Part shown: positions 11,097 through 22,789 of the stretch, in pieces
Layout: each line of letters begins with the position of its first letter
Numbering within the stretch: position 1 is the first letter of the stretch
Assembly (NCBI GenBank): GCA_023105745.1
Contig: JALGQZ010000017.1
Location: forward strand, 716,001 to 780,000
Origin: Austropuccinia psidii
Taxonomy: Eukaryota; Basidiomycota; Pucciniomycetes; Pucciniales; Sphaerophragmiaceae
Reading direction: 5' to 3'
Length of the DNA: 64,000 nucleotides
Program-made: the position numbers and the translations under genes
Notes under the pieces: model-generated
Told to the model about the DNA's origin: nothing
What the model saw: the letters and a program-made list of their open reading frames with translations, nothing else
The model's database searches: none

Positions 11097-12347
11097 ATGC
11101 CTTCAACCAGGTCAGGAGCCAGCTATAACCCCTCAAGCAGCTCCCAGAAAGGTAATAGACGTGATTATGGCAGAGGCCAATCAGGTACAGAAGGAAAAGG
11201 GTCAGTTGATGACTTCCAAACGACTAAAATGGGTCATTCTGAAGCTTATAATACCATTTTACCTTCAAAAAGAGCTGACACCGCCACAAGAAGCCTCTGT
11301 GGACATATACAAAGCCAGCCACAGTGCATACAACAATGCACTCCAGTTCAAGGAGTACCAGATCCTTTCAGACCTGTGGAAGCATTGCATGAATTCTTAC
11401 CTGACAGTGAGAAAGTTCCTGGGCCATCCCAATACTTGCAAATTGCTCAATGGATGGCATCCATTGATGGAGAAGAAAAACATGATGCTTTTGACACTAG
11501 AATGGAGGAAAAACAACCCTCCACCACTCAAACCAGTGCCAAAAACAGCCCCAGTGGCCAGTAGCAGCAATTCCAACATGAAAAAGCAGCCACAAACTCC
11601 AAACAAGGGCAAAGGGAAGGCACCAGCCCCAAAAACTTACAGCCAGGGCTACAGAATCCCAAAGATTCAACAGGATGCCATGGAAAATATATTTCAGATG
11701 GCCAGAACCATGATGGAATTACAAAAGAAGGAGGAAGCAAGATTAAAATATCAAAAATGATTTTTGCTACTTTTGATTGTATCCCAGAGTTGTATAAAGC
11801 CATTTCTGATGTAAAAAGTCATCTTTCTGATAAAAATACATCAATTTGTGACAATTGTAAAACAAATAACTTGAGTCTGAGTCAAATAAATGATACACTT
11901 AAATGCTTTGAAAGAGCTTTAAGAACAATAAAAGCTTCCAATAATGATAATTCTTTTGGCATTAAGATAAATGAACAATCTGCCATTATTAAAGAATTAA
12001 CAGACAAATATTCTAAATTCAATATTGATGACATAATTGAAACAAGAATAAAACAAGCCATAAACACTATCAAAAAAGATAATAAAAAAGCTCTTGATGA
12101 TATTTCAAAATCATTTGCAGAAGTAAAGACAAATACAGTTTCCTTGAAAAAGCATTTTGATACCTCAAGAGAGGAATTATCAAAATGAACAATAAAGATA
12201 AATGAAGTTATATCTGATAATACTAAGCAAACAGAATTATGGAATGAGCTTACATATAAAGAGGATGATCATAAAAAGAATGTCATAGACTCTATAAAAA
12301 TATTACAACATGAATTAAGAAATTCACAAAGGTGCAACAACAGTAAA
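11097..12347 (+). pseudogene. Ty3-A Gag N-terminal region
   Basis: ATG 11097 (MPSTRSGASYNPSSSSQ) opens a low-complexity Ser/Gln/Pro-rich stretch that overlaps the +1 accessory ORF to 11760. A Lys/Asn/Ile-rich, probably coiled-coil region follows (11757-12188). Stops TAG 11562-11564 and TGA 12186-12188 lie in the same frame, which otherwise runs on into the capsid and pol part. B has the same region fully open. This section begins only 14 nt before the splice acceptor used by the accessory reading. Confidence 0.75.
11111..11760 (+). CDS. Ty3-A accessory ORF in the +1 frame over gag
   Basis: Splicing from 11046 to acceptor ACCAG|GT (11110/11111; intron 11047-11110, 64 nt) enters the frame one base ahead of Gag. 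That frame is open without any stop to TGA 11758-11760 (216 codons). With the leader it would make a protein of about 282 residues. Features: SVDIYKASHSAYNN, LTVRKFL, NGWHPL, a Pro/Lys-rich linker with PNKGKGKAPAPK, and a helical C-terminus YRIPKIQQDAMENIFQMART. Element B encodes a clear homologue in the same relative frame. The Gag frame here carries a TAG (11562) while this one is intact. No known family was recognised. Alternatively it could be a Gag N-terminal domain reached by splicing. Confidence 0.6.
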
Positions 12348-15295
12348 ATGAATGATATTGAACAACTGCTAAACACCTTGCCAAGAATGTCTACACCTCT
12401 GAACCAAAATGAGGGAGCGAGAATTCCTAATCCACAAGTATTAGATATTGAAAATTCACAGTTAAAAGATGAATTTTCTACTTCTTTTCATAACTTGGAA
12501 CCATCAACGGGCCAAGCACTCTTGAAAGAAGTTCCAAAACTTAAAGAATGGCCTCACTTCAGTGGTGAAGGAGAATATGACCATATCGAATTAATTGAAG
12601 GTATTGACATGATAAAAGAGGATTTTGAATTACCAGACAGATTGGTAACAGCCATATTTAACACCTTGTTTACCAGATCAGCTCACAGATGGTACATAAA
12701 AATCAGACAAGCACATGGACACCAGAGTTGGACTTGGTGGAAAACCCAAATCATTAACAAATGGGCAAATGATTCTTGGAGGTTTAAAGTTGAAACAGCC
12801 TTTGAATCCGCCAAATTCAATTCTGATAAAGACAAAGATTTACCATGGTTTTGCCAAAAAAAAGACAGACTAACAGCATTATATGCTGACATGTCAGAAT
12901 TTATGATCCATAGAAAAATTCTGAGACAATGTGGAGGTGACTTAGAGCATGCTATCAAAAGCAGGACTACTGAACAATCTTCAGCAGAGGATATTATCAA
13001 TATATTAGAAGAAGTAACCACCAGAACCAAAATTGGTTCTAGTAGGGTGAATCTCAAAACAAGGTTTAATACACCTTGGAAAGATTCTGTGGACAAAAAC
13101 CCCAAAGAAACTTTTAATAATATGAAGTATAAATCTGCAGATACAGTTAGAAAGTGCCATATTTGCCAAAGCACCACCCATTTAGCCAATACATGTCCAA
13201 AGAAGGGAAAAATCAATGAAATTGATATTGAAAAGGAACCTGATGTTGAAAAGGATGACATAATTGAAGACAATTCAGATGATAAGTCATCAATATTTTC
13301 TGAATCTTCAAAGGATATAGAAAATCTCAATTCCACTTTTGACATCATGGAATCTTATTCCCACTTGCCACAATTGAGCAATGGCCAACTTGACTTATCA
13401 AAAGTTCAAGAGGCACAACTTATAAAAACAAAAACAAACAGAGGAAAAGGTTATACAGCTGGTAACTCCTGTATAACAGAAGTGGTGATTGACAACAAGC
13501 CCACCAAACGTTTTCTTGACCCAGGAGCCTTCTGCTCTTGTGTTGGAAAATCTTTTCTTAAGACTTGTGTACCAAACTTTGAAGACCAATTGTTACCAAT
13601 TGATGGTATAAAATTCAACAGTGAAAGTAATCCAATGAAAGCATTAGGAATCTTTAAGACCAATTTCATATTCCCACACATAAATAGGAATTTAAGAATC
13701 ACAGTTGAATTTGTTGTTATGGAAAATTGCTCTAGTACCCATTTTATATTGGGAAATGACTATTTAATCATGTATGGGATCGATTTGCATAACAACAAAG
13801 ACAGATACTTTACTATTGGAGACAATAAGCGCCAAAAATTCGCCTTTTTACCATTTAAAAGAAAAATTACAGTAATAAAAGTATCACCAGTCAACTTAGA
13901 GTTAGAGAAATTCAAGTCTGAACAGTTAAATGAGGCTGAAATAAGCGTTCATCTGACTGATAAACAGGAAAATGAACTTTCTTCCCTTTTGTATGACCAC
14001 AGAGAAGCATTTTCTTCAGACAAAGAACCTCTAGGAGCAATTATTGGTCATGAAGTTGACATAATTCTTAATATTGAGAGACCTTATCCACCACTCTTAA
14101 GAAGACCTGAATATCCAGCAAGTCCAAAATCAGGAGAAGCTCTAGAGATTCATATCAAAGAACTTCTGGACCTTGGTGTAATAAGAAAGGTAGGCCACAA
14201 TGAAGAAGTAGAAATAACTACACCAGTCATAGTGGCATGGCATGATGGAAAATCCAGAATGGTTGGGGACTTTAGAGCTCTAAACACTTACACTGTTCCA
14301 GACAGATACCCAATACCAAAAATCCAAATTTCCCTTACTCAAATATCTCAAGCAGTGTATATAACCACTATGGATGACCTTAAAGGATTCCATCAAAATG
14401 TGGTGACACCAAGAGCAAGAAAATACTTGAGAATTATTGTTCATTGTGGAGTGTATGAATACTTGAGGATGCCCTTTGGTATCAAAAATGCACCTTCACA
14501 CTTCCAAAGAATGATGAATGAAATCTTCCCTGAAGAACTCTCAGAGGGATGGTTAATCATTTACATTGATGACATTATTGTCTGTTCCAAGGCTTGGGAG
14601 GAGCACATGTACAGATTGTCCAGAGTTTTGACAAAAATTCAATCAGTAAACATGAAAATCTCCTTGAAGAAATGTCATTTTGGATTTAAAGAACTTAAAG
14701 CACTAGGACATGTTGTATCTGGTTTGTCCATTGGAATTGACAAAAACAAAGTTGCAGAAGTATTGGTAAAACCCATGCCTCAGAATAAGAAGGAAATTCA
14801 GTCATCCTTAGGTTTTGCAGGATATTAAAGGCAACACATTAAAGATTTTGCATCCATAGCAAGACCACTTTATAAATTGTGTGACAAAGACACAGTATTT
14901 CAAATGACTGTTGACAGAGTCAAAGCTTTTGAGTCTCTAAGAGAAGCCTTGACCACTGCTCCACTCTTACTGATGCCAGACTTTAAATTACCTTTCAAAC
15001 TGTATATTGATGCATAAGGGGATGGACTGGGTGCTGCACTTCACCAAGTTCAGATCATAAATGATAAACCTGTAGAAGGACCCATATGTTTCATATCTAG
15101 GCAAATCAAACCAACTGAAGCCAGATATGGAGCAAGTCAAATAAAATGTCTATGCCTTGTCTGGGCCTGGGAAAAATTAAACTACTTCTTGGAGGGATGT
15201 GTTTTTGAGGTGATAACAGATTGTACAGCTGTCAAATCACTTTTAAACATGAAAACACCCAACAGACATATGCTCAGATGGCAAATAGCCATACA
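12348..15295 (+). pseudogene. Ty3-A Gag-Pol: capsid, zinc knuckle, protease, RT, RNase H start
   Basis: 826 codons are open from 12348 to TAA 14826. In order: a retrotransposon Gag capsid domain (LKEWPHFSGEGEYDH, WTWWKTQIINKWAND), the CCHC knuckle CHICQSTTHLANTC (about residue 270), and a protease site altered to FLDPGAFCS, where B has DTGA. RT follows with [49 protein letters not shown] and YIDDIIVCS. After TAA 14826 and TAA 15015 the frame continues into RNase H ([43 protein letters not shown]), where the CACTA-like element interrupts it. The DTGA to DPGA change would itself disable the protease. Confidence 0.9.
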
Positions 15296-15314
15296 CACCA
15301 GGGCAATTTTCATG

Positions 15315-15332
15315 TGACTGGTTAGCCAGTCA
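15315..15332. repeat. Subterminal palindrome of the CACTA-like element
   Basis: TGACTGG-TTAG-CCAGTCA is a perfect 7-bp stem 19 bp inside the left end. The right end has the related TGACTGGCCAGCA at about 19802-19815. It may be a transposase binding site (inference). Confidence 0.5.
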
Positions 15333-17160
15333 TTTAATGTGTCCTGTCTATGACTTGGAAATGGCGATTAATGTGAAATTAATATAAACAAGATATAATT
15401 ACAAGATGACCTAAGAAAAGCCCAAATATTACCTGCATGAACTTCAGTATTAGATTTTTCTTTCACACCTGGGTTAGCTCAATATATGATTAAAAGAACC
15501 TTTCATAATATAACAATCATATTTGCAAAGAAAATTACATGGAACAGAAATGGGTTATTTCAGTATTTTGAGCAGTATCCTTTTCTTCTCAAGCACCTAT
15601 TATTCAAAATTTCCCCCCTTTTGAAATGTTTGAGAGATCAATAAATATTGTATAATTTGTGTTCATAGAGTCAAAAAGATAAAGTTTCACTTGCACTTTG
15701 AATATGCATATTCATTTTAATGAGCTATTTTATCACTTAATGGTCTTCCAAATTAGGCTATCAATTACTCAGTAATTCTGTGTGAGCTGTGTGATATGGG
15801 CAAAATATCTGTCAATTTAGGGATGAAAAAAATGGGAATTTCATCAATTAAGAATTAATATATATTGTTTAAGAGCACAATTTATTGCAGAAAAAAAGTT
15901 CATCATGTCTTGATATGAGCCCTAAATGTTCCATTGAGAGCACAGAATAAAAATTGATCAATATCCAAATATCAGAAATTATGAAATGGTTTTTGAAACT
16001 AATATCAAGAAAGCTCAGCCATACCCATATATTCCAAATTCAAACATCTTCATCATTTGAACCTTTTATACACTTCCCTCTGAAATGAAACACACCACCA
16101 ACAATTTCTGAAAGAAGCTCTGTGGACAAGAATTAATCTTTTTCTGACAGATAAGCAATGGAAATCCTTGAAGGTTTTAAACAGTATTTGATAAGATACA
16201 CCTTTCACATGCAGAAATCATCATAATTAAAGAAATATACTTAAATTTCATCTTTCAGGTAAATAGAAGCTTCTTCATTGTATTGAAATTTCCAAAAAGT
16301 CAGAACATATGTTTGGTAAAAGCATTTTTCCTACATTAGTATTTTCAATATACAAAGATTTGTGTCCACAGTAATATGTTTTGGTGGCGGTTGTTTTTAT
16401 AAAAGTGTTTTTGGTTTTTGGTTTAAATTTTACATAATCTACCTCAATATCCAATTATTTTTGAATAATATAAGAAATGTAGTAGTAATCCAAAGATGTT
16501 CAACCAAAAAATGTAAATTTAAGCTCAAAGATGAGGAATTTGGGCATTTTTTTAATTAGAAATTCATCTTCACAAGTATGTTGGCTACTCCATCATTATA
16601 ACACTATTTTCATTCTTTGCCAAAGTTTAGATCTTATAAAAAGTATGCCACTAGAACTTAAAGTTTTGCATTCTAATTACTGGGAAAAAATGAAATCATG
16701 AAGTTTATTCCCTCCTGTAAGGTTTATATTGAACCCCACTTTTTTCAAAAGTAATATGTGAACTACGAGTTTTCTTTAGGCAGGAAAAAGTGACAGGTTA
16801 CTCAGATGCTATAGAGTGGTGTGCACATGAATTATATTAACTGCTTGAAAGTACATCTTTAATTACAATTTCTGTTTCCCCACTCACTAAGCACTACTAC
16901 TAATGATAAATTTCAAGCCATTAACCATTAAAAAATTGGAAAATGTGAGTGTTTTTGAATAGTTAATATTGCAAAAAATATCAAATGACAACTGAGGTTC
17001 TCCATCAGTTTCTTTCATTTCCTCTCATGATGAACCTCCCTCCAAAGATGATTAAAATTATTTCACAATTATGTTCAAATGCATGAAATCACTCAGCTTG
17101 TTCCCATTGGCTTTCAGGGATAGATAATCAAAATAATATGTTCCTATACTAAAAAGGTTG
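15333..17160. other. CACTA-like element, left interior without genes
   Basis: AT-rich and non-coding by inspection: no long ORF, RNA gene or repeat unit was recognised, and stops are dense in all frames. Confidence 0.5.
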
Positions 17161-17164
17161 GGGG

Positions 17165-17690
17165 TTTGTTTATATCACCTTGTGCAGACAGCCCCCACAA
17201 GGTAGCTTTAAAATACAGAGGTCATTCATATGAGGTATTGTAAACAACCCCCCAGAACCAGATTCAAATGGCTGGGGGTGGTTTGATCCCACTAGTGTGA
17301 AAGGCCTTATAGCACCACCTCCAAGACTGTGGATTTGGTTAAAAAAAGGTTTTGTGAAAAACCCCCTAAAACCAAATAGAAATTGGAGGGGTGCTGTTTC
17401 CAACAACCCCCCAAAGCCAGATGGTAAAGGCCATGAGGTTGCTTGCATCAGCTGGCTCAAACAACCCCCTCAAAAGAGTGGCAAAAGTACAGGGGTTTCT
17501 TGCATTAGCTAGTGAAAACAACCACCCAAAACTGGTTGCAAAAGGCGGGGGATGGTTTGCATCAGCTCCTGCAAACAACCCCCTGAAACAAGCAGTAAAA
17601 GGCCAGGGGGTTGTTTTCATCAGCTAGCGCGAACAACCCCCCGAAACCGGCTGTAAAATACCAGGGGGTTGTGAACACCAGCCTCTGCAG
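17165..17690. repeat. Minisatellite of about 58-bp units
   Basis: About nine degenerate units are recognised by a CAACCCCC(C)(G/A)AA start, a GGTNAAAGGC-type middle, and a GGGGTTGTTTGCATCAGCT-type end. The last five (about 17400-17690) are the clearest and are spaced near 58 bp. Several short open frames cross the array on both strands only because the unit length rarely gives a stop; none is taken as a gene. Confidence 0.75.
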
Positions 17691-17917
17691 TGTTAGGATA
17701 TTGCAGGTGGGCCCTGGCAGCACCAGTCAAGCAAAACACTGAGGCATAATGGGTGGTTTCTCTCTACAATAGGAGAGACCCCCATGGATCTTAGCAAGGA
17801 ATGCCTCATTGCCTGCCACATGGGTGATTTGAGCCCATGGCAAAGTGAGCAAGTAGTGCAGACGCAAGGCTTACCAGCTAAGAGAGTAAAAATTGGATGT
17901 TGCCAGTTCATCCACAA

Positions 17918-18330
17918 TTTTGTATTAGTTTTTTTGAAAAAAAAAAATTTGTACTAGTTTTTTTCAAAAAACTATTTTTGTACTAGTTTTTTTCAAATAA
18001 ACTATTTTTGTACTAGTTTTTTTTTTAAAAAACTATTTTTGTACTAGTTTTTTTTTCAAAAAACTATTTGGCACCAGTGTTTTTTCAAAAAAATATTTTT
18101 GTACTGGTTTTTTGCAAAAAATCTTTTTTGCACTTGTTTTTTTCGAAAAACCATTGTATTATTTTTTTAGAAAAGCTGCTTTTTTGATTGGTTTTTTCCA
18201 ATTAACTGTTTGTTTAGTAGTATTTTCAAAAAAGTGTTTTTTTCCTACCTTTTACTATTCTTCCAAGGGTCTTTTAAAAAAACTATTTTCAAATAGTTTT
18301 TCAAAAACAAAGTTTAACTAATTTTTTCAT
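17918..18330. repeat. T-rich tandem repeat, about 31-35-bp unit
   Basis: Units of the form TTTTTGTACTAGTTTTTTTC plus AAAAAACTA repeat about seven times at 17918-18120 and then decay into a longer T/A-run region to about 18980. No coding potential is seen. Confidence 0.7.
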
Positions 18331-19839
18331 AAATGACTTTTTTGAAAGAATGTAGCTTTGTGGAAAAAAGAAGAATTTTTTCAATGTTACTCTTTTTTTT
18401 GTCAAAGAAAACAGCTAAATTTTTAACATAAAAACACTTTTTTGTAATTTTAGAAGCAAAATTTATCTTTCTAGGAAAGCTTTCCCAAGTAACTTTTTAT
18501 TTTGAAAATGCTGTTTTTTCCTCAAAAATATAGATTTTTTTCCAAAGAAACTTTTTTCAAAAAAAACTAAGAATTCCACAAGAACTATTGTTTCAACAAG
18601 AAAATATTTTTCTGTTCAAAGATGTTATTTTTTTTGAATAGAACTACATTTTTCAGAAAATCTATTCTTTTTTTCAAAAAAAACTCTAACTGAATCATTT
18701 GATTTAAAACTCCAACTTTGAAACAAGAAACCAATCTTTTTGCAGAAAAAAACCCATGGAATTCAACTTAAGAAAACAAGATTTTTCTGCTAAGCAAAGT
18801 GTTCTTTCAGAAAACTCTGATTTTTGTAGAAAAGAAAAAATAATGTTTTCATCAAAAATACTTTTGAAAAATGATTCTCATCATTACCCAAAGTAAAAGA
18901 CCTTTCTTATCCAAAAATTAACTTCAAAAACCCTTTTTTGAGCTCAAAAAAATATGAAAATCCATAAGGAATCCTAGACTATCACTGACTTTATAAAATT
19001 TCAAAATTATGATGGGATTATTCAACAATAAAGCTTGTAGTTCTGATAGAAAAACTAACTTGGAATTTCTTTGGATCACACGTAAATGAAAAGAATTTAT
19101 CAATATTTCATAAAGACATTAATTCACATGCATGGAGAACATTATACTTTGGATCAGAAAATTCCTAATTTATAACTTCTTTTATTTATACAATTCACCA
19201 AAAATCAGAAGAGTATTAAATTTATAGCATCTATATAATTATCTTGCTTTAAACTATTTTTGACATTCAAAACTATGTTATTCTCCTCCATTCCTTGAGC
19301 ATATCACTTAATTTACTTTCAGTGATCTTAATAAGTACTCTTCTCTTCTATAGATTCAATTTGGTTCTCTTAAGAGGTTGGGAATTTCTTTTTTTTCAGT
19401 TTCCTGGAAAAAATATAAATACTAGCTTCAGTATATTGCAAGAACACAAAGGGGATTAACATTTATTATCTGATGGATAATTTCTTCATTTATGTCAGAT
19501 ACTCTTGTAAATTATTCTCATTGAAAATCCTTGACCATTCTGTAAATTAAATGAAGTGAGAGTGTACTTGTGGCAAGTCTAAACCTCTAGAATAAAGGTA
19601 AGTGAAATTTGTATTTTTGGCAATTTTTAATGTTGCATGCTTTTATTATTATAATAAAGTCCTTCTCTTGAGAAAAATTAAAACACTGTATTTTTAACTC
19701 ATAAGAATACAAAAGGAATATTTAAGTGATATCAGGGTAAAAATAAAGTAACATATTAAGAATAAACAAAGTATTCCAAAGCTCTCTCCTGGTCATAATG
19801 TGTGACTGGCCAGCAAGTTACTCCAAAAATGGCCTGGTG
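18331..19839. other. CACTA-like element, right interior without genes
   Basis: Poly-T and poly-A rich sequence, non-coding by inspection, running to the right terminal repeat that ends in CCTGGTG at 19839. Confidence 0.5.
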
Positions 19840-19842
19840 ACA

Positions 19843-21568
19843 ATAATACAGAGGAAATATGACTATTGTTCATAAGGATGGGAATATTCATAAGAATGCA
19901 GATGGACTAAGTAGAGGGCCATTAACAAATAATCTTGATAATCCTGCTTATGTGCCAGAAGAAGCTTCACCACAAATTCCAATAGAAGGAATAAGTGTTA
20001 CAGACTTGAACACCACCTTCTTTGAAGAAGTCAGAAGTAGTTACACTCAAGATAAGAATTGTAGCATCTTATGCCAATTACTTAACAAAGACTGTAAAGA
20101 CAACTCTCTAATACATGCCTTGGATGAATTATGGAGAAAATCTTGTGATAAAGGGAGATTTCACCTACTGGATGGTATAATTTACCACAGAACCAAGAAC
20201 ACATGTGTCATGACAGTTGTAGACAGGTCATTAATCAATCTTGTACTGAAAGAATGCCATGATAGTCCCTTTTCAGGACATTTGTCTGAAGACAGAACAA
20301 GAGAGAAAGTAAAGACCTGCATATGGTGGCCAATGTGGCAGAAAGATGTTGCAGAGTATTTCAAAACCTGTGACAGATGCCAAATGGCAAATAAATCCAC
20401 TGGCAAGAGACTTGGAAATATGATAAAAATCCAAGAACCAAACAGACCTTGGCAAATTGTCCATATGGATTGGGTAACTGGCCTACCACCAGGAGGTGAC
20501 AGAACCTATAATGCTTGCCTAGTAATTGTGTACAGATTCAGTAAAACTCCAATCTTTTTACCGTGTCACAAGGATGATACCGCCATGGATACAGCTCTTC
20601 TGATATGGAATAGAGTAGTATCATGGACTGGGATATTTACAAATATCATTACTGATAGGGATCCCAAATTCACTTCAGCACTATGGACAAATCTTCACCA
20701 ATTATTTGGCACTAAACTGTCTTTCTCTACAGCCTACCACCCACAAACTGATGGCCTGAGTGAAAGGATGATCCAAACCTTGGAGGACATGGTGAGAAGA
20801 TTTTGTGCATACGGCCTTGAATTTAAAGATTGTGATGGATTTACCCGTGATTGGTGTACTCTGTTGCCAGCACTGGAATTAGCATATAAAACATCAATCC
20901 ATGCCAGTACCAATCAGACTCCTGCTATTCTAGAAAAAGGATGGAACCCCAAGTTACCCCAAGATTCCTTGAGGAAAGATTTAATTGAAATACATCCCAC
21001 AGCTGCTAGCTTCAAAGGAATGCTAGACAAAGCTAGAAAGCATGCAGTAAGGTGCATGGAGGACTCTTTTGCATATGCTAAAGACAAATGGGATAAATAA
21101 CATGCAACTCCAGATTTCAAAGTGGGGGACCTAGTTCTTGTATCCACCACTAACTTCAATAACATCAAAGGATGTAAAAAGTTGAAAGACTCCTTTGCAG
21201 GACCTTTTGTGATTAACGCCCTCCATGGAGAAAATGCTGTTGAAGTAGAGTCATCTGAAGAACTTAGCAACAAGCATCCTACATTTCCAGTGAGCTTGAT
21301 AAAGCCATATAAATCTAGTGATGCCGAGAAATTTCCCTTGAGGAATAAGATTCCCCAAGTTATACCTCCCATTGAGACATCTGGTACTAAGAAAATTACC
21401 AAAGTTCTTAAAGAAAGGAAATAAAGAACCAAGAAAGTGAGGGAATACCTTGTTAGGTACAGTGACCCAACTTGTGAAGATGAATGGTTAGAAGAAAAAG
21501 ATATACCAGAAGCTACCAAACTCCTCAGGAGATTCAGAAACACTAGAAACACCAATATTAAAGAGTAA
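19843..21568 (+). pseudogene. Ty3-A integrase and chromodomain-like tail
   Basis: Pol resumes after the CACTA-like insert with [20 protein letters not shown] (RNase H end). Then come the HHCC zinc-binding domain (KECHDSPFSGHLSEDRTREK, CDRCQMANK) and the integrase core [23 protein letters not shown] and [17 protein letters not shown], with Asp, Asp and Glu present. A normally conserved VDR after the first Asp reads VYR. TAA stops occur at 19844, 21098 and 21422. The tail EYLVRYSDPTCEDEWLEE is chromodomain-like, and the frame ends at TAA 21566-21568, 23 nt before the 3' LTR. Confidence 0.9.
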
Positions 21569-21591
21569 TATTCTTTTTTAGGGGGAGGGAA

Positions 21592-22554
21592 TGTGAGCCT
21601 TAGAGGTAATTTCATATACCCAAAAGACCACAAATACAAAATTAACATATTAATATAAATAAAATAAATTTATTTATTTTATTAAAATGGAAATCAAATT
21701 ATAAATATAAAATTATATTCAAAATAAAAAAAATTAATTACAATTTAAAAATAAAATTACATTAAATTTTGGAATTATAAAATTACATTTATACTTGAAA
21801 AAATTAAGTAAAAATGAAATTTTAACAAAATTGTAAAAAAATAAATAAATTTGGAAAAAAGTTAAATAAAAATTATGATAGCTTTTTATCCAATAAATAA
21901 ACATATAAAAATTATTTCACCATTGGATTCCTCATAAAAAATCAGGTGGGGTCACCTCTGAGTGAAATTCTTGTAACTCTACTCTAAATAAGGTTAAATT
22001 AAGTTTGTAGTATTTTCAATACAAAAGTTGAAAATCCTCAAAACTTTAATTTAATTCACACCACATGTGGTGTCAACCATCAATTTATGTGTTAAAATTG
22101 AGGTGTTGTGTTGAGTTTGGAAGTTATGAGGAATTGAAGTATTTTCAATTGAATTCAATTGAAATGTCAAAATGTGCGCGTGTATTACATAAGTGAACTT
22201 TGATTTACATATGAGGTATCAATTATTACTGTATTGTACTGTACAATTCAATTGAATTACATACCTAAATTATAAGTATAATACATGATGAGGAATAAAA
22301 GGAAAAATAAATTGGAAAGATTAAATTTGGGGGGGAAAAGGAACTCCAGCTCTAAGGGGGAGCTAGACCCCCAAAATCCTTGCTGACAGGCGTGGGATGT
22401 CAAACTTCACGCAAACATTCATCACTTTTGGCCTGGAATTGAGTTACAGGGTCTGTGGACTCAATTGATGATGAGGTTTTGATACCAAATGGGGTAGTTT
22501 TAGCTGTTGCGAAGAGGGTAAAACTACCCTTAAGATAAAACCATCATAGTAAAA
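21592..22554 (+). repeat. Ty3-A 3' LTR, left part
   Basis: It begins TGTGAGCCTTAG after the purine tract and matches 8799-9760 closely. It is broken at 22554 by transposon X, with TSD TAGTAAAA at 22547-22554. Confidence 0.92.
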
Positions 22555-22668
22555 GGGCAGTGATATTTCCACGCCTTAACCTAAAATTTACGCCTACGCC
22601 TATGCATAAAATTGTGGATTCAGATACGCCTTCACGCCTTTCATGGATGTAGTTTGCTAAATCCACGC
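22555..22668 (+). repeat. Transposon X left terminal inverted repeat
   Basis: The 114-bp TIR holds six ACGC(C) motifs within 114 bp. These are candidate transposase contacts. Several have become ATGCC or AGGCC in the right copy. Confidence 0.85.
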
Positions 22669-22789
22669 ATCCAAGTGATTACTAAATCCACGCCAAATAA
22701 GATGTTGATAAGATTTTTATCTCAGAAATTTGACAAAAAACTCCAAAATGAAAAAATGCTATGTACAAGTGATCTGTCTACATTTGCGG

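Larger units (their letters stand above)
15296..19839. mobile_element. CACTA-like DNA transposon, non-autonomous, in Ty3-A RNase H
   Basis: The 4544-bp insert is bounded by CACCAGGGCAATTTT and its imperfect inverse (13 of 15 positions), with a 3-bp target duplication ACA (15293-15295 and 19840-19842). Termini beginning CAC and a 3-bp duplication fit the CACTA/EnSpm (CMC) superfamily. Both ends carry a subterminal TGACTGG..CCAGTCA-type palindrome. No transposase ORF is present, so it is non-autonomous. The inside holds a 58-bp minisatellite and T-rich repeats. Removing it rejoins the Ty3-A pol frame up to a small footprint. Confidence 0.72.

Noticed and set aside
11097..11760. A simple Gag frameshift explaining the two frames in element A
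   Set aside because: Element B has the Gag frame completely open through the same region while still showing +1 frame similarity, and A, B and C all have matching splice sites, so a sequencing or decay frameshift does not explain it.
17170..17627. Several overlapping ORFs on both strands in the 17.2-17.6 kb repeat
   Set aside because: They follow a 58-bp tandem repeat; open frames arise from the repeat unit.
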